Positions 46,560 through 57,795 of a stretch of 64,000 bases of DNA are shown here, piece after piece (within the stretch, counting starts at the first letter, position 1; every line of letters begins with the position of its first letter). Under the pieces are notes generated by a model. The model ran no database searches, was not told where the DNA came from, and saw only the letters and a list, made by a program, of their open reading frames with translations. The DNA is taken from positions 1 to 64,000 of the forward strand of contig QKWP01000257.1 in NCBI GenBank assembly GCA_003550325.1, in the 5' to 3' direction. This stretch comes from Gigaspora rosea. Its lineage: Eukaryota > Glomeromycota > Glomeromycetes > Diversisporales > Gigasporaceae. A program made the position numbers and the translations under genes.

Positions 46560-48418
46560 ATTAGAGTGCTTGTGCAACTAAAGCCAAGTGATTCTTGCAG
46601 TAAAGCTGGCTATAAAGTTAATAGGCGCGTATCAATTGAGACTTATTCGAACTTCCATCAAATATTTATCAATTGATAGCAAGATTTCCAACTACTACAC
46701 AGTAATTTTTCTAAACAAGCCAAAGTCAATTAAGAGTTAATATTCTCTTCAAAATAAAAAACGCACCATCTCTCTTAAGACACTAATTGAGTCTGGTTCC
46801 ACTTCTTCTGCCACTTCAAAAAAACATGATATCCAAGTAACATCTAGATTCTGCCATTGTGGCATTTGTACCAATAATGTTGAAACAACTATAATTTCTT
46901 GACATCAAGATAAAAATCCATAGTACGATTTATCTTTTTTACTTTTTAAATACGAAATGAGTTCATTTTAGCCAAAGTATTTTTCGTTAGACATGGTTGG
47001 ATTCTAAATAGTTATAGAAAAGAAAGGAGGTAGCTTGCAAACTCATTTATATGGCATAGTGTGATCTACATCGTTAACGTTTACTTCGCGTAGCTAATTA
47101 GGCTCAATCATGGCACTTGCAGATAGTTAGTTATAATGACGTCTTTGAATTTTCGTTGACTGTGTAGAATAGTAAAATTAGCTAATAAGAATTCCAATTT
47201 GGTGTAATGTAACACATTCAGGAAAATTCATACAAAAGTTCGTTCTAAATAAACTTAGAAGAAAATCGAAAATAATCGTAAGAAACGGCCTTGCCACTAA
47301 CAAAAAACATTCTTGAGCGATTTTACAATATATAACGCTTATTCCAAACCCTAATATAAGCACTAAGTTTAATCTAAATAAACTTAAAGATTTTTAGCTA
47401 TCTATTGTCATGTGAGTGATGGTAATAGTGACGATTGAAATAACCTTGCAAAATAATGACGATAGCAAAGTATAGAGTATAGAGTTAAATAAACTATGCA
47501 ATTAGTAATAGCTGCATTAGAGTGATTATTATATAACGTAATACTGTAGTCTGTAATGGTATAAATAATAACTATAAAAATAGAAGAGCTTTTACTCTCT
47601 AGAATACTTTCATACAAAGGCACATTTATTAAAAATAAATAAAATACTTAAATATCTGTTACAAAAAGTAAACAAGTGAGTGTTCTTAAAATCCTTATCT
47701 GGCTAGATTTCGGTGTAGTTAACCCTATATTGCTTAACCCCATGACACTCATGACCAGAACTCCAAAAATAAACCTCAAAAAAGTAGCAGCCTCATATAG
47801 CTGTAGCGCGTTGCAGATTAAAGAATGACTACGTTAACCAATCAAAACGTCCCAATACCACCAATAAAAAAATTGCAGTCCTGTGACTGCAGATCATATC
47901 AAACAATCAGATGCAATCCAATAAAAAGTATCCATACATAATTATTGTAAAGTTTCTTAAGATATGAATGTTAAATTTTTTCAATATTTTCAGCATGAAA
48001 TTAAATCGGACTTTCAATCGGCAGACAACTTTACAATAATACCATTATTAGGTAGATTTATTATTATATCGTAAATATTTCTGATTACATGTTGGATGTA
48101 AAACTTGATTGGCCGAGAATTAGCTAATCATACTTTGCATCTAACATTTGACCAAAAAAATATTCACGATATTTGAAAACCACGTATCCGATAACAATAA
48201 AATAATAAAGATGTGAACATTTGTGCACATAATTATTGTATATATAATCTAATTTATCTATAAATTAGATTATATATGTACGTGTAATTTTTTTTTAAAA
48301 AAAATTGGTAGCATAAAAAGTATATGTTGGGCAGTTAGCAAGCATAAGTTGGCATCATTAGCAGCATAATCTTGGACACCCTAGCAATGGTTAATATTAA
48401 GTCAATATTGAAATTATT
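46560..48418. other. gene-free stretch with small inverted repeats
   Basis: No supportable gene. Inverted repeats: about 47,940-48,045 (aattattgtaaagtt / aactttacaataata), 48,060-48,175 ('tatcgtaaatatttctg' against 'aatattcacgatattt'), and a hairpin at about 48,237-48,275 (tataatctaattta / taaattagattata). Confidence 0.5.
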
Positions 48419-48431
48419 ATTGACTTCTATT

Positions 48432-49144
48432 TTTTTTTTTTAAACTTTAAAGGCCGGGTACTATGGCCGGGATTTTATTATGAGTTATTAGGATGTAATA
48501 TTTATTACATGAATGAGGATACAACTAGCCACACGTGCACTTTTGGTGCCTAATTTAAGTAGTCCGCCCGAAGGTTCTACACTAGCTGCCATATCTACAA
48601 CCCAACTACGGGAATTGCCTATTTAAACCCTCTGGTTCATGCTCTTCCTATTACTACCCATTGCACTGCACAAACGCAGATATTAAGGGGCCCAACTCTT
48701 TTTGATAAATCGTCAGTCTAAGGGCTACTTTACCCTTGCACCAATTGCCTACCATTGTCTTCTGTGTCCCATTCCACTTCGGATACGGATTTAGTGACAA
48801 AGCTGCTTGCCCTTATTAGGTTCATTCTGATCCCGACCACCCACCTTCTTTTGGTAGTGTCGTTGTAGATCTTCACTATTACCTCCTAATTCGGGACTTG
48901 CCAAACGGGTTTCCATTCCTCTGGTTTCCTGGATTTTACGGTGTTACAATAACACCATTGCGCTGTAGCTCCCATTCAAGATGGTGGAACCAAGGTAACA
49001 GGTTTTTGCAACCCAACCAATCTGAGCCACATGGTTACCGAACACAGGCCTATTGTTCAAAGCATCAACAGTGGGATTCGAACTGTCAACCTGCTGCTTG
49101 GGGGTGACACCTTGACCACTTCTCTAAGGCGCCACACCTTTATC
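48432..49144 (-). mobile_element. tRNA-headed poly-A retroposon (SINE-like)
   Basis: It is flanked by a 13-bp target duplication attgacttctatt (48,419-48,431 and 49,145-49,157). On the minus strand the 5' end (near 49,137) reads like a tRNA gene: an A-box-like ttagagaagtggtcaagg and, about 35 bases on, a B-box agttcgaatcc. The 3' end has a ccggccatagtacccgg hairpin followed by poly-A (the T-run at 48,431-48,441 on the plus strand). Long target duplications plus a poly-A tail indicate LINE-mediated retroposition, with Pol III transcription from the tRNA-like head. At 713 bases it is long for a SINE. No protein is encoded. Confidence 0.8.
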
Positions 49145-49223
49145 ATTGACTTCTATTATAAGTTACTGTAAAAAAATTCTATTACAGAACTTTATTGCTG
49201 TTTCGTTACCACAGTATGTAATT

Positions 49224-49460
49224 ATTACTCTTTGCAAAATTCTGCAAACCCCAATCATTTTTCATATCATGCAGAAATCAGAAATCGGTTTGATTACCGA
49301 TTTCTAGGTTATAGTAAATTTTTGGTACTTAAATTTACTCATAGATTACAAATTCAGGTAACATACCACCATTATTTGCCCTAGAAATCGGTAATCAAAA
49401 AACGATTTTGGCACGATATGAAAAATGATCTGCAGTCGCAGAATTTTGCAAAGAGCAATA
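49224..49460. mobile_element. MITE with ctctttgcaaaattctgc ends
   Basis: Left ctctttgcaaaattctgc and right gcagaattttgcaaagagca are inverted, as are the inner arms 'catttttcatatcatgc' / gcacgatatgaaaaatg and 'gattaccgatttctagg' / 'cctagaaatcggtaatc'. Exact ends are uncertain by a few bases. Confidence 0.75.
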
Positions 49461-49980
49461 GGATAAAGTTAGTTTGAATTAAAATTTTTGTGGCTTCAAC
49501 TATAAGTTACAGTAAAAATTCTGTTATAGAACTTACTTGCCAATTCAGTATGCATAGTTGTTAAAGTTTAGTCAGTATAGAGTTATTTATAATTTCTATT
49601 AAATATACTGCGTAAATATTCTTTTACAGAACTAACATGTTCTGTTACAATTATATGTTTTGCAAAAAAATGTAGCATCAGCAGAGCACAATGTGTGTGA
49701 AAAACGGTGATTTATAAATTTAAAGATTTCAAAATTATGAAATATTCAAAGAAATATAAAATAACCAGTCTAAAATATAAAGTAACAAATAATATAGAAT
49801 ATTAGAAATTTTCATCACAAAATCATGCGGCTACATCTTTCGACTTAGCTTGCATTGGAATTTCGTGATTTCTACTATACAAAATTGGTAATGCTACACA
49901 CAGTAGCCGAGTTAGTTAGTATCGAAATTAATGCGATTACTACTTTAAATTATTTTAAAAATTCTGTTACAAAACCTATT
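49461..49980. other. spacer with repeated ttctgttac words
   Basis: The word taagttac[a/t]gtaaaaattctgttatagaact at about 49,503 echoes 49,160-49,190, and related pieces occur at 49,620 and 49,957. No gene. Confidence 0.4.
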
Positions 49981-49981
49981 A

Positions 49982-50211
49982 CCGTATTTACTCGAAATAA
50001 CGCGCACCTGCGCGTTATTTCAAGTAGATGTGCGTTATTTCGAGCACGGCATGGGCGTTATTTCAGTGTAAATGTCTAATTTCTACATTAGCATGTGGGG
50101 TGTGCGTTATTTCGGGACGCACATGGGCGTTATTTCGAAACCAACTATGCAATTTTAAGGCAATGCAATTTTTGAAATAACGCCCATGCGCATTATTTCG
50201 CGTAAATACGG
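49982..50211. mobile_element. 230-bp TA-flanked MITE with GCGTTATTTCG blocks
   Basis: Ends ccgtatttactcgaaataac and (reverse complement of the right) ccgtatttacgcgaaataat are flanked by TA. The interior carries several copies of tgggcgttatttcg and tgcgcgttatttc. The GC-richer words stand out from the background. Confidence 0.85.
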
Positions 50212-50299
50212 TACATTATTTATTTAAATTACATATTTTAAACTGTTAAAAGCGCCTATTTCTTTATTAGTATTTTCCTATTAGCTTAATTTTCAGGAA

Positions 50300-50540
50300 A
50301 GTCAATATAACAAAGAGCTAATACTAAGATAATAATTTTCCTTAAGATTCAAAGAAGTCAGAGTATGGTTTATATGAATGTCTCTGTTAAAGCTTATTCC
50401 TTGAGGACTGATGCGATTAGACGAAAGATTTAAAAAAGTCAGCATTGCATTCTTAAAGAGCTCTTGATAATGTCTTTGCTACTCACGCAAGCGAGTAATT
50501 AGGGTTTTATTTTTACAAAGAGCTTCATCTAGCTCTTTTA
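50300..50540 (-). pseudogene. LRR (RNI-like) fragment
   Basis: The minus strand shows the same words as the LRR gene at 51.4 kb: EALCKNKTLI, then a frame shift, LFKNAMLTFLNLSSNRI and HINHTLTSLNL. It is a diverged paralogous piece of about two repeats, cut on its 5' side by the hairpin repeat at 50,541-51,010. Confidence 0.65.
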
Positions 50541-51010
50541 ATTCTATGAAATTATAAAATCAAAATAAAAACAAATTCATCAAATATAACTTAGTGGTTA
50601 TCAAGTTACCTTCGTTCAAAGTTTAAAAAATTTTGGCGCAGCTTCTATTTTGATGGTTTGATTTTTTTTCGAACCTTGCACAGACATCACCAAGTGAATT
50701 CCAATAAAATTTTTTCTCTATACTCTATGGACTCATAGAATCCAAATAAAAAAAAGGTACACCGAATTTGATCAGTGGATATCAAGGTATCTTCGCTTAA
50801 ATTATAAAAAAAGTTTGGCGCAGCTCTATTTTGATAAATGTTTTGAATTTTTTGAAAATTTGAGCAAAGATATCCTGACAGCCACCGATCAAATTCAATA
50901 ATTTTTTTTTCTGAATTCCATGATCTATAGAACCAAAATAAAAAAATATCCATCGAATTTGACTTGGTGGTTGTCAAGATTCTTCGCTCAAAATTTTGAT
51001 TTACAAGGGA
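50541..51010. repeat. hairpin satellite family, separate block
   Basis: Units with 'cttcgttcaaagttta', 'tttggcgcagcttctatttt' and a ttttt...tctatagaaccaaaataaaaa hairpin match the family of 36.6-40.4 kb. The block lies between the LRR fragment and the LRR gene, so it may have split a duplicated LRR gene. Confidence 0.75.
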
Positions 51011-51063
51011 TATGAATAGCAAATTTGGGGTATTAATAGCAACCGTGTATTACAGCAGTATTA

Positions 51064-51242
51064 CAGCAATGCCTCTATAAGTGCACACTCTTGAGGCAAG
51101 ATTTAACAATAACAACGCGCATTTAGAGAACATTAAGAAAAAGTGCATTTATAAAGTGCATGAATATATTTGGGCCAATATTTGAGCGTGAACTTAGAAA
51201 AGGAGTACAATTAAGGAGGATGCACTTATGGAGGTTTTACTG
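51064..51242. mobile_element. 179-bp TA-flanked MITE (pogo/Tigger-type ends)
   Basis: Ends cagcaatgcctctataagtg and (reverse complement) cagtaaaacctccataagtg with TA on both sides. It belongs with the other CAGT-ended MITEs of the window. Confidence 0.8.
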
Positions 51243-51400
51243 TATTACTGTATTTTGTCGCTAGTTGTGTAGGAGGTGAATTCACATTCTAAAATTTAAT
51301 ACTATTATTTGTTTGTTTTTTTTTTTTTTTTTGTATCTTATTAAAACGATACATTTATTTAAATCATGTTAAAAGCAGCTATTTACTCTATTTCATTTTC

Positions 51401-52700
51401 CTAGAAATAAGTGCTTCTGTTATTGTAATAATTATTACTAAGATTCAAAGAAGTCAGAGTATGATTTATATGAAGTGTCTCTGCTAAAGCTTTTTTTCCT
51501 TCAGGACCGATGCAATTAGATGAAAGATCTAAAGAAGATAGAGTTGAATTCTTGTAAAGAGCTCTTGCTAATGCTTTTGCTACAACACAATTAAGCCGAT
51601 TATCACTAATATCTAAAGAGGTTAGGGATTTGTTTTTACAAAGAGCTTCTTCTAATTCTTTTGCTATTTTAAAACCAAGAGGATTACCTCTAATATTTAA
51701 GGAAATTAGAGATCTATTTTTACCAAGAGCTTCTAATAATGCTTTTCCTCCTTCTGAGCCAATATTATTTGAAGAAAGATTCAAAGTAGTAAGAGTGGTG
51801 TTTTTGCAAAGAACTTCTGCAAATGCCTTTCCTCCTTCACAATTAATAAAATTCGCGTGAAAATTTAAAGAAGTCATTGTATTGTTTTCACAAAGAGCCT
51901 CTGTTAACGATTTTACTCCGTCAGAACAAAATCGATTTCTCCCAAGATTTAGAGATGTCAGTGTAGTGTTTTCACGAAAAATCTCCGCCAATGCTTTCTC
52001 ATTTTCAAGACCAAGTGCATTAAGTCGTTTAAGAGTTAAAGAGGTTAAAGTGATGTTTTTACAAAAGGCTGATGCTAATCCTTTTACACCCTCTAAATCA
52101 ATGAAATATGGTTGAAGAGTCAAAGAAGTTAGAGTAGTATTCTCACAAAGTGCATGATGTTTTTACAAAAGGCTGATGCTAATCCTTTTACACCCTCTAA
52201 ATCAATGAAATATGGTTGAAGAGTCAAAGAAGTTAGAGTAGTATTCTCACAAAGTGCATTTGTTAATGCTCTTTGTCCGTTGAATCCAAGACGTTCATAT
52301 TTGAGAACCAAAGAAGTTAAAGCAGTTTTCTTGCAAAGTGCTTTTGCCAATTCTTCCCCTCTATCTGAATCAAAATCACGACCCAAAATTTCTAAAAAAG
52401 TCAGAGTATTGTTTGCACAAAGAACCTTTGCTAATACATCTAGACGTTGATCATCAAAAAGAACTAAAGTAGTCAGAGTAGTGTCTTGCAAAGTGCCTCT
52501 GCTAATACACGATTTTCTTCAAATTCAAGGCAATCTCCTAAAAGTTATAAAGAAGTCATAGTAGAGTTTTCATTGATAATCTCAATTACTTCAGAACCAA
52601 AGGGTTCTTTATTGATGTTATTAATACTTAGAGAGGCAATAGTGGTGTTTCTACAAAGGTCTTTAATTATTTTGTCTTGAACTAGGCTAATGCGTAGCAT
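51401..52700 (-). pseudogene. ribonuclease-inhibitor-like LRR protein, frameshifted
   Basis: The frame from the ATG at 52,700 and its continuations encode at least 13 repeats of about 28 residues with the pattern L-x-E-A-L-C/x-N-x-T-L-T-S-L-x-L-x-x-N-x-I-G-x-E-G-x-K-A (for example NTTLTTLNLSSNNIGSEG). This is the RNI/NLR-type LRR signature of protein-interaction horseshoes. Three lesions are visible: an in-frame stop and shift near 52,490-52,550, and an exact 104-bp tandem duplication at 52,051-52,258 that breaks the frame. 51,401-52,123 is a clean 240-codon stretch. The F-box ORF lies directly upstream on the same strand. Confidence 0.8.
52051..52258. repeat. exact 104-bp tandem duplication in LRR coding sequence
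   Basis: 52,051-52,154 is repeated without a visible mismatch at 52,155-52,258. 104 is not a multiple of 3, so the copy shifts the frame. With one copy the LRR frame runs through. Identity implies a very recent event, or an assembly artefact. Confidence 0.9.
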
Positions 52701-52772
52701 TATATGTCCGGAGCTCATCATATGATGTTCATCATATTACACAAACGCGTTAATATGCATATGTTGGTAACA

Positions 52773-53441
52773 TTAAAAGCACAAATATAGACACGCGTGG
52801 GGACAGACAAAAAATTTCCAAATTCCATTTCTGATAAGATTTACATCATATATATGCAAGTATATCAAAAAAGTAAAATTTGTCAAGATTTTTACAATTG
52901 AAGCACATAAGGAAGGTAATTTTTGTATCACTTCGCATAGAAACTTAGGGTCCGTCGCTACGCTCCGGCCAATAATTCCATAAAATTGTATCGATAAATT
53001 TTTAAGTTTCTTACTTGTTCGTAAAAACATTGCGACCAAAGAACATATAACAGCATTTATAAATGATGTATCCACTTCACAAAAATTATTGATGACTCCT
53101 TCATACAAACAATCGCCAACAGATATAGTAAAGCTTGTGTATTCAAATAATGGCTTTACAAAATTTGTTGGGATAATTTCAAAAGGGATTATTGTTTGTT
53201 CTTCATCGTTCAATGTTAAAAGACATATTCTTAAAATACTGAAGTAGGTGAAATGGACTGTTGGCTCGCTCCATAATATTGGTACAACAATTCTACACCA
53301 CTGGCGGTTTACGAGAAGGCATGAGAATAAACTTCCATAATCAGTCCGAAAGTTGTTAAAGATTTCAAAAAGGCATTCGTTCGGTAATGTGTTCATTTTA
53401 GTAGGAATGAAGATAATGGTGACTACTGTAGATGTAAACAT
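52773..53441 (-). CDS. F-box protein
   Basis: The ORF contains an N-terminal F-box: MNTLPNECLFEIFNNF, then LFSCLLVNRQWCRIVVPILW (L-P-x-E, C-x-x-V-x-x-x-W, P-x-L-W). The ATG of MNTLP, at 53,396, is the likelier start than the upstream one. F-box proteins link substrates to SCF ubiquitin ligases. The following region continues to 'FLCEVIQKLPSLCASI', after which a gtaaaaatct...ttatcag segment (about 52,829-52,893) looks like an intron. The ORF may therefore be the 5' part of a single F-box/LRR gene with the segment below. As translated it ends in a non-conserved tail. Confidence 0.7.
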   Translation of the reverse strand: MFTSTVVTIIFIPTKMNTLPNECLFEIFNNFRTDYGSLFSCLLVNRQWCRIVVPILWSEPTVHFTYFSILRICLLTLNDEEQTIIPFEIIPTNFVKPLFEYTSFTISVGDCLYEGVINNFCEVDTSFINAVICSLVAMFLRTSKKLKNLSIQFYGIIGRSVATDPKFLCEVIQKLPSLCASIVKILTNFTFLIYLHIYDVNLIRNGIWKFFVCPHACLYLCF

Positions 53442-53459
53442 TTTGATTATTAAAAAATG

Positions 53460-54194
53460 TGATAGATTAAATGAAATCGGATTAAAATGAAATATGTATA
53501 GTATAAAAAAATTGACAAACTATTGAAAAAATAATTTTTTTTGGGGGACGTATTTTTTAGGGTTAGTGGATAAGGTTAAAAGTTAGTTTTAGAGGTTGTA
53601 TTATTTAGAAGGTTAAATCGCATATTTCATTTTAAAAAAATAAATAAATATCACCGCAGAAAATCATCGTCCCTGTAAATAATCGTAAACGTTACACATG
53701 ACGCCATTAATGCATGACTAATCAAATTTCAGGATGCTGACAATAGAAGCTACTAACCTTATCAACGCATCGGTGGAATTGACCTATTATTTGGTTATAA
53801 TTTTATTATCATATGATCCACAAACCATTTGAAAATTATTTTCTAATCTTCAAAAAATCATATCGTAATCATTATATGTAAACTGAGCATCAAATCAATC
53901 TTTCGGCCTCAAATTCTGCTAAATTAAGTATTACTTCATATATCATAACAAAACTACGCACTTTTGTTATCGAAATGGAAAATCATATTGAATCAGACAT
54001 TTCATGCTCGTTATGTTCGAGCAAAAATTTAAGAATCTCAAAAGGTTACATTTGCATTAAAGTAGAACTCACAAATTGATTAACGATCATAATTCATTAT
54101 AAACTAATCTTTCGCATATTTATTGTGTCTTTTGTCAGGCAAAATCTACAAGAATCTATAAGCACTACTCAATCCTAACAATAATATTAACGCA
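53460..54194. other. gene-free spacer
   Basis: I see no coding region, repeat or defined regulatory motif here. It should contain the 5' flank of the F-box gene. Confidence 0.5.
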
Positions 54195-54300
54195 GTGGTT
54201 CATAATGATGCCTGACGAATGACGAAATATACGTCATTGACGAATGACGAAACCATTCGTCAGGTAATTTCTGATTGACGAATTGACGATTGAAGAAACC

Positions 54301-55550
54301 CCTGACGATTGACGAAACCTATGACGAATTGACGAAACCTATGACGAAATGACGAAACCTATGACGAAATGACGAAACCTATGACGAAATGACGAAACCT
54401 ATGACGAATTGACGAAACCTATGACGAAATGACGAAACCTATGACGAAATGACGAAACCTATGACGAAATGACGAAACCTATGACGAATTGACGAAACCT
54501 ATGACGAAATGACGAAACCTATGACGAAATGACGAAACCTATGACGAAATGACGAAACCTATGACGAATTGACGAAACCTATGACGAAATGACGAAACCT
54601 ATGACGAAATGACGAAACCTATGACGAAATGACGAAACCTATGACGAATTGACGAAACCTATGACGAAATGACGAAACCTATGACGAAATGACGAAACCT
54701 ATGACGAAATGACGAAACCTATGACGAATTGACGAAACCTATGACGAAATGACGAAACCTATGACGAAATGACGAAACCTATGACGAAATGACGAAACCT
54801 ATGACGAATTGACGAAACCTATGACGAAATGACGAAACCTATGACGAAATGACGAAACCTATGACGAAATGACGAAACCTATGACGAATTGACGAAACCT
54901 ATGACGAAATGACGAAACCTATGACGAAATGACGAAACCTATGACGAAATGACGAAACCTATGACGAATTGACGAAACCTATGACGAAATGACGAAACCT
55001 ATGACGAAATGACGAAACCTATGACGAAATGACGAAACCTATGACGAATTGACGAAACCTATGACGAAATGACGAAACCTATGACGAAATGACGAAACCT
55101 ATGACGAAATGACGAAACCTATGACGAATTGACGAAACCTATGACGAAATGACGAAACCTATGACGAAATGACGAAACCTATGACGAAATGACGAAACCT
55201 ATGACGGAATGACGAAACCTATGACGAATTGACGAAACCTATGACGAAATGACGAAACCTATGACGAAATGACGAAACCTATGACGAAATGACGAAACCT
55301 ATGACGGAATGACGAAACCTATGACGAATTGACGAAACCTATGACGAAATGACGAAACCTATGACGAAATGACGAAACCTATGACGAAATGACGAAACCT
55401 ATGACGGAATGACGAAACCTATGACGAATTGACGAAACCTATGACGAAATGACGAAACCTATGACGAAATGACGAAACCTATGACGAAATGACGAAACCT
55501 ATGACGAATTGACGAAACCTATGACGAATTGACGAAATCAATGAAGAAAC
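54301..55550 (+). repeat. 20-bp satellite with 80- and 100-bp higher-order repeats
   Basis: About 62 copies of atgacgaaatgacgaaacct run in strict 20-base register. A variant with aatt instead of aaat recurs every fourth monomer (80-bp higher-order unit) from 54,321 to 55,140. From 55,201 a ggaat variant is added and the period becomes five monomers (100 bp) for three units. The variant spacing shows expansion by unequal exchange of whole multimers. Confidence 0.95.
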
Positions 55551-55915
55551 CTGAAGAGTTATATTCCATACAAAATAGAGTTAATTACCGCGTTTATAAA
55601 AAGTTAAGAAGTGTTTTAATAACGATAACGATAAGAGCTAAAAAAAAACGATGTTTTAAGCGATAATGCATAATTAATAACAGCGATAGAGAATCAATAT
55701 AGGTTGCTAAGATAACCAGTGCATTATTATTATCGTGATTTTACTTATTTACGAAGGAAGAGACGCGAAAATACTTGAAAACCAATGTTTAGATCGACCT
55801 TGGTGCACCAATATATCGTTGTAGTCTCCAACACTAACACTCTTGCCATAAACTTCTATCTTTACGCGCTTTGTTTATTTACAAAATTTAATTTCCTTTT
55901 TACGTGTTCAGAATC

Positions 55916-56062
55916 TATGTCGGGTTGATCCGGAATTGACGAAAATAAACGCGTGCACAAATTTTGACTATTCCGGATCAACCCGATTACCGGTATTTTC
56001 GACCGGTATTCCGGATCAACCCGACATAAATGACTAGCGGTATTCCGGATCAACCCGACATA
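55916..56062. mobile_element. small foldback nested in the hAT-like element
   Basis: tatgtcgggttgatccggaa is paired with ttccggatcaacccgacata at the right end. Two more inner copies of attccggatcaacccga lie between. It is GC-rich compared with its surroundings. Confidence 0.8.
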
Positions 56063-56562
56063 TATTTGTAACGTGCGAAAGAAGAAAAAAGAAAAAAGCC
56101 AATGAAACCTTATAATGAAATATCATTTTTTTGAAACAATTTAAGTTTAGTGTATCTAAAGATCATTATATAGAAGCTTGTTGTTTAATTATTGGCTGAA
56201 TCGGTTGCCAATGTTTCATCAATCGTTAGAGGCTTCGTCAAGGTTTCGTCAATACGTCATAGGTTTCGTCAATTCGTCATAGGTTTCGTCAATTCGTCAT
56301 AGGTTTCGTCAATTCGTCATAGGTTTCGTCAATCGTCGGGGGTTTCGTCAATCGTCAAGGTTTCGTCATGACGAAACCATGACGACGTCATTCGTCATCG
56401 CAAAAATAATTTCGTCAGGCATCATTAGTGGTTCAATACCTCAACCACTTGAGGCAAATTTTTAATTTTAAAAATTAGTCTTTTTTAATTCAAGACAAAT
56501 TAAAAAGTCAGTGTCAGCAACGGAACTACATCGTGCTAGGAGAGTTTGGTAGTTTTTTTTAT

Positions 56563-56810
56563 GTCAATATTAAACGGTATTCATCAAGAAGTGAATGTTA
56601 TTATCGTATATTTAATGGGAAGAGCATATCAAACATTAGGTCAAATCTTTAAAGATCGAAATTGGGGTCATCATGAATCTAAAAAATTAACAAAAAAACC
56701 TGGGTGATTTTAGAATCTCAAGATACAAATCAAGTACAACCGAAAATGGATATTCGACGGAGGCATAAACAAATAAAATATGATGTAAATCATGCTTTCA
56801 GAAGCAGGTT
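56563..56810 (+). pseudogene. unknown protein fragment with one frameshift
   Basis: From the ATG at 56,563: QEVNVIIVYLMGRAYQTLGQ, then FKDRNWGHHESKKLTKKPG and a stop. In the shifted frame: ESQDTNQVQPKMDIRRRHKQ, then IKYDVNHAFRSRLRI. The composition looks like genuine protein. No family is recognised. Confidence 0.4.
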
Positions 56811-56829
56811 GCGTATATTAAAGTTTTGC

Positions 56830-57113
56830 ATTAGTTTAAATTTATTATTAATTATGTAATAATATTAACAATAAAAGTTCGTTAGAATACAAACCGAAAT
56901 TGTTTATCAAAGAAATAGTAATGTTATTCATTAATATCAAATTTTCATTAATTCTGAATTCATATAGAAAATTCTGAATAACTAGAATTATAAGAGATTC
57001 AATTTCTATTTAATAAATTTATTTTTATTAATCTCAAATTTATTTTTTGAATATGGTCGATGGAATGAAAGTCAAGTGCAAAATTATTTATAATAAGATT
57101 GAAAATTTCCCTA
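56830..57113. other. AT-rich spacer
   Basis: Nothing recognisable. Low-complexity AT sequence. Confidence 0.4.
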
Positions 57114-57290
57114 CAGTCAGACCTCTCTAAATGCACGTCGTCGGGACCAGCTCTGCCACGTGCATTTAGGGAGGTATTGTATTTAGAGAGGTAAAAATCT
57201 ATAGATGTAATATTAGTTGGGCCCAAAAAAAGATGTGCATTTAGAGAAGTATTGCATTTAGGGGAATAGCATTTAGGGGGGTCTGACTGT
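57114..57290. mobile_element. 177-bp TA-flanked MITE (pogo/Tigger-type ends)
   Basis: Ends cagtcagacctctctaaatg and (reverse complement) cagtcagacccccctaaatg with flanking TA. Inner pieces gtgcatttagggaggt are repeated three times. Confidence 0.9.
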
Positions 57291-57795
57291 ATAAGAATTC
57301 TAACTATTATATATTCTATTAAAGGTATAAAAGAAAATTTTATATCAACTAGAATTAATATGCTTTCCTCATAACGAATTTCCAAACAAATTTATTGATA
57401 TCTAATCAATTTTGGGTCAAATTAAATTAACATTGCTAAATATTACAATTTACTATAATAATTCCATGTATTTTAATGACTGATTCTTAAAATAAAAATC
57501 AATAAACAATTTTGGTATACAATTTAAAATTGTGATCTCTATAAATAAATAACAAGGTTAATTTTTCATTTTGCATAATAAGGAATCAAAAAAATTGGGT
57601 CGACAGTCATATTTTCCTGTTAACCCTATCGGACAATTACTGGAAATTAAGGTCTCCATCGGGTGATATCAGATGAAAATAGTGGGGAAAAAAAAGATGT
57701 CAAAAATCGAACAATTGGCACAATTGGGATCTAAAAAATAAATAAAAAAAAAATTGAAAAAATCGGACGGTGGGTAATGCAAAACGATGCATTGC
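57291..57795. other. spacer without visible gene
   Basis: No coding region or repeat that I can support. Confidence 0.4.

Larger units (their letters stand above)
54203..56427. mobile_element. hAT-like element with satellite arms
   Basis: A perfect 8-bp duplication gtggttca (54,195-54,202 and 56,428-56,435) flanks inverted ends taatgatgcctgacgaa. The left arm is a 1.25-kb array of tgacgaaacc words. The right arm (56,235-56,420) has about eight inverted copies of the same motif. The 700-base interior has no transposase and carries a small nested foldback. It is non-autonomous and presumably mobilised by a hAT transposase elsewhere. Confidence 0.9.

Noticed and set aside
48898-49107. Plus-strand open frame rich in Trp and Pro
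   Set aside because: It lies within the non-coding body of the retroposon, antisense to its transcription.
49070-49144. Possible tRNA gene on the minus strand
   Set aside because: A- and B-box-like motifs are present, but I cannot fold a complete cloverleaf with a convincing anticodon arm. Together with the poly-A tail and target duplication this makes it a tRNA-derived retroposon head.
50687-51022. 111-codon minus-strand frame
   Set aside because: It is formed by the hairpin satellite; the same repeat elsewhere has stops in this frame.
51630-52680. Plus-strand frames opposite the LRR gene
   Set aside because: They are shadows of the repeated LRR coding strand.
54301-55550. Regular 20-bp array that might look like a CRISPR or minisatellite gene
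   Set aside because: There are no unique spacers; all monomers are near identical, in a eukaryotic transposon arm, and the array is explained by the hAT-like element's terminal motif.
55862-56053. 63-codon minus-strand frame
   Set aside because: It overlaps the foldback with ttccggatcaacccg repeats and has no independent support.
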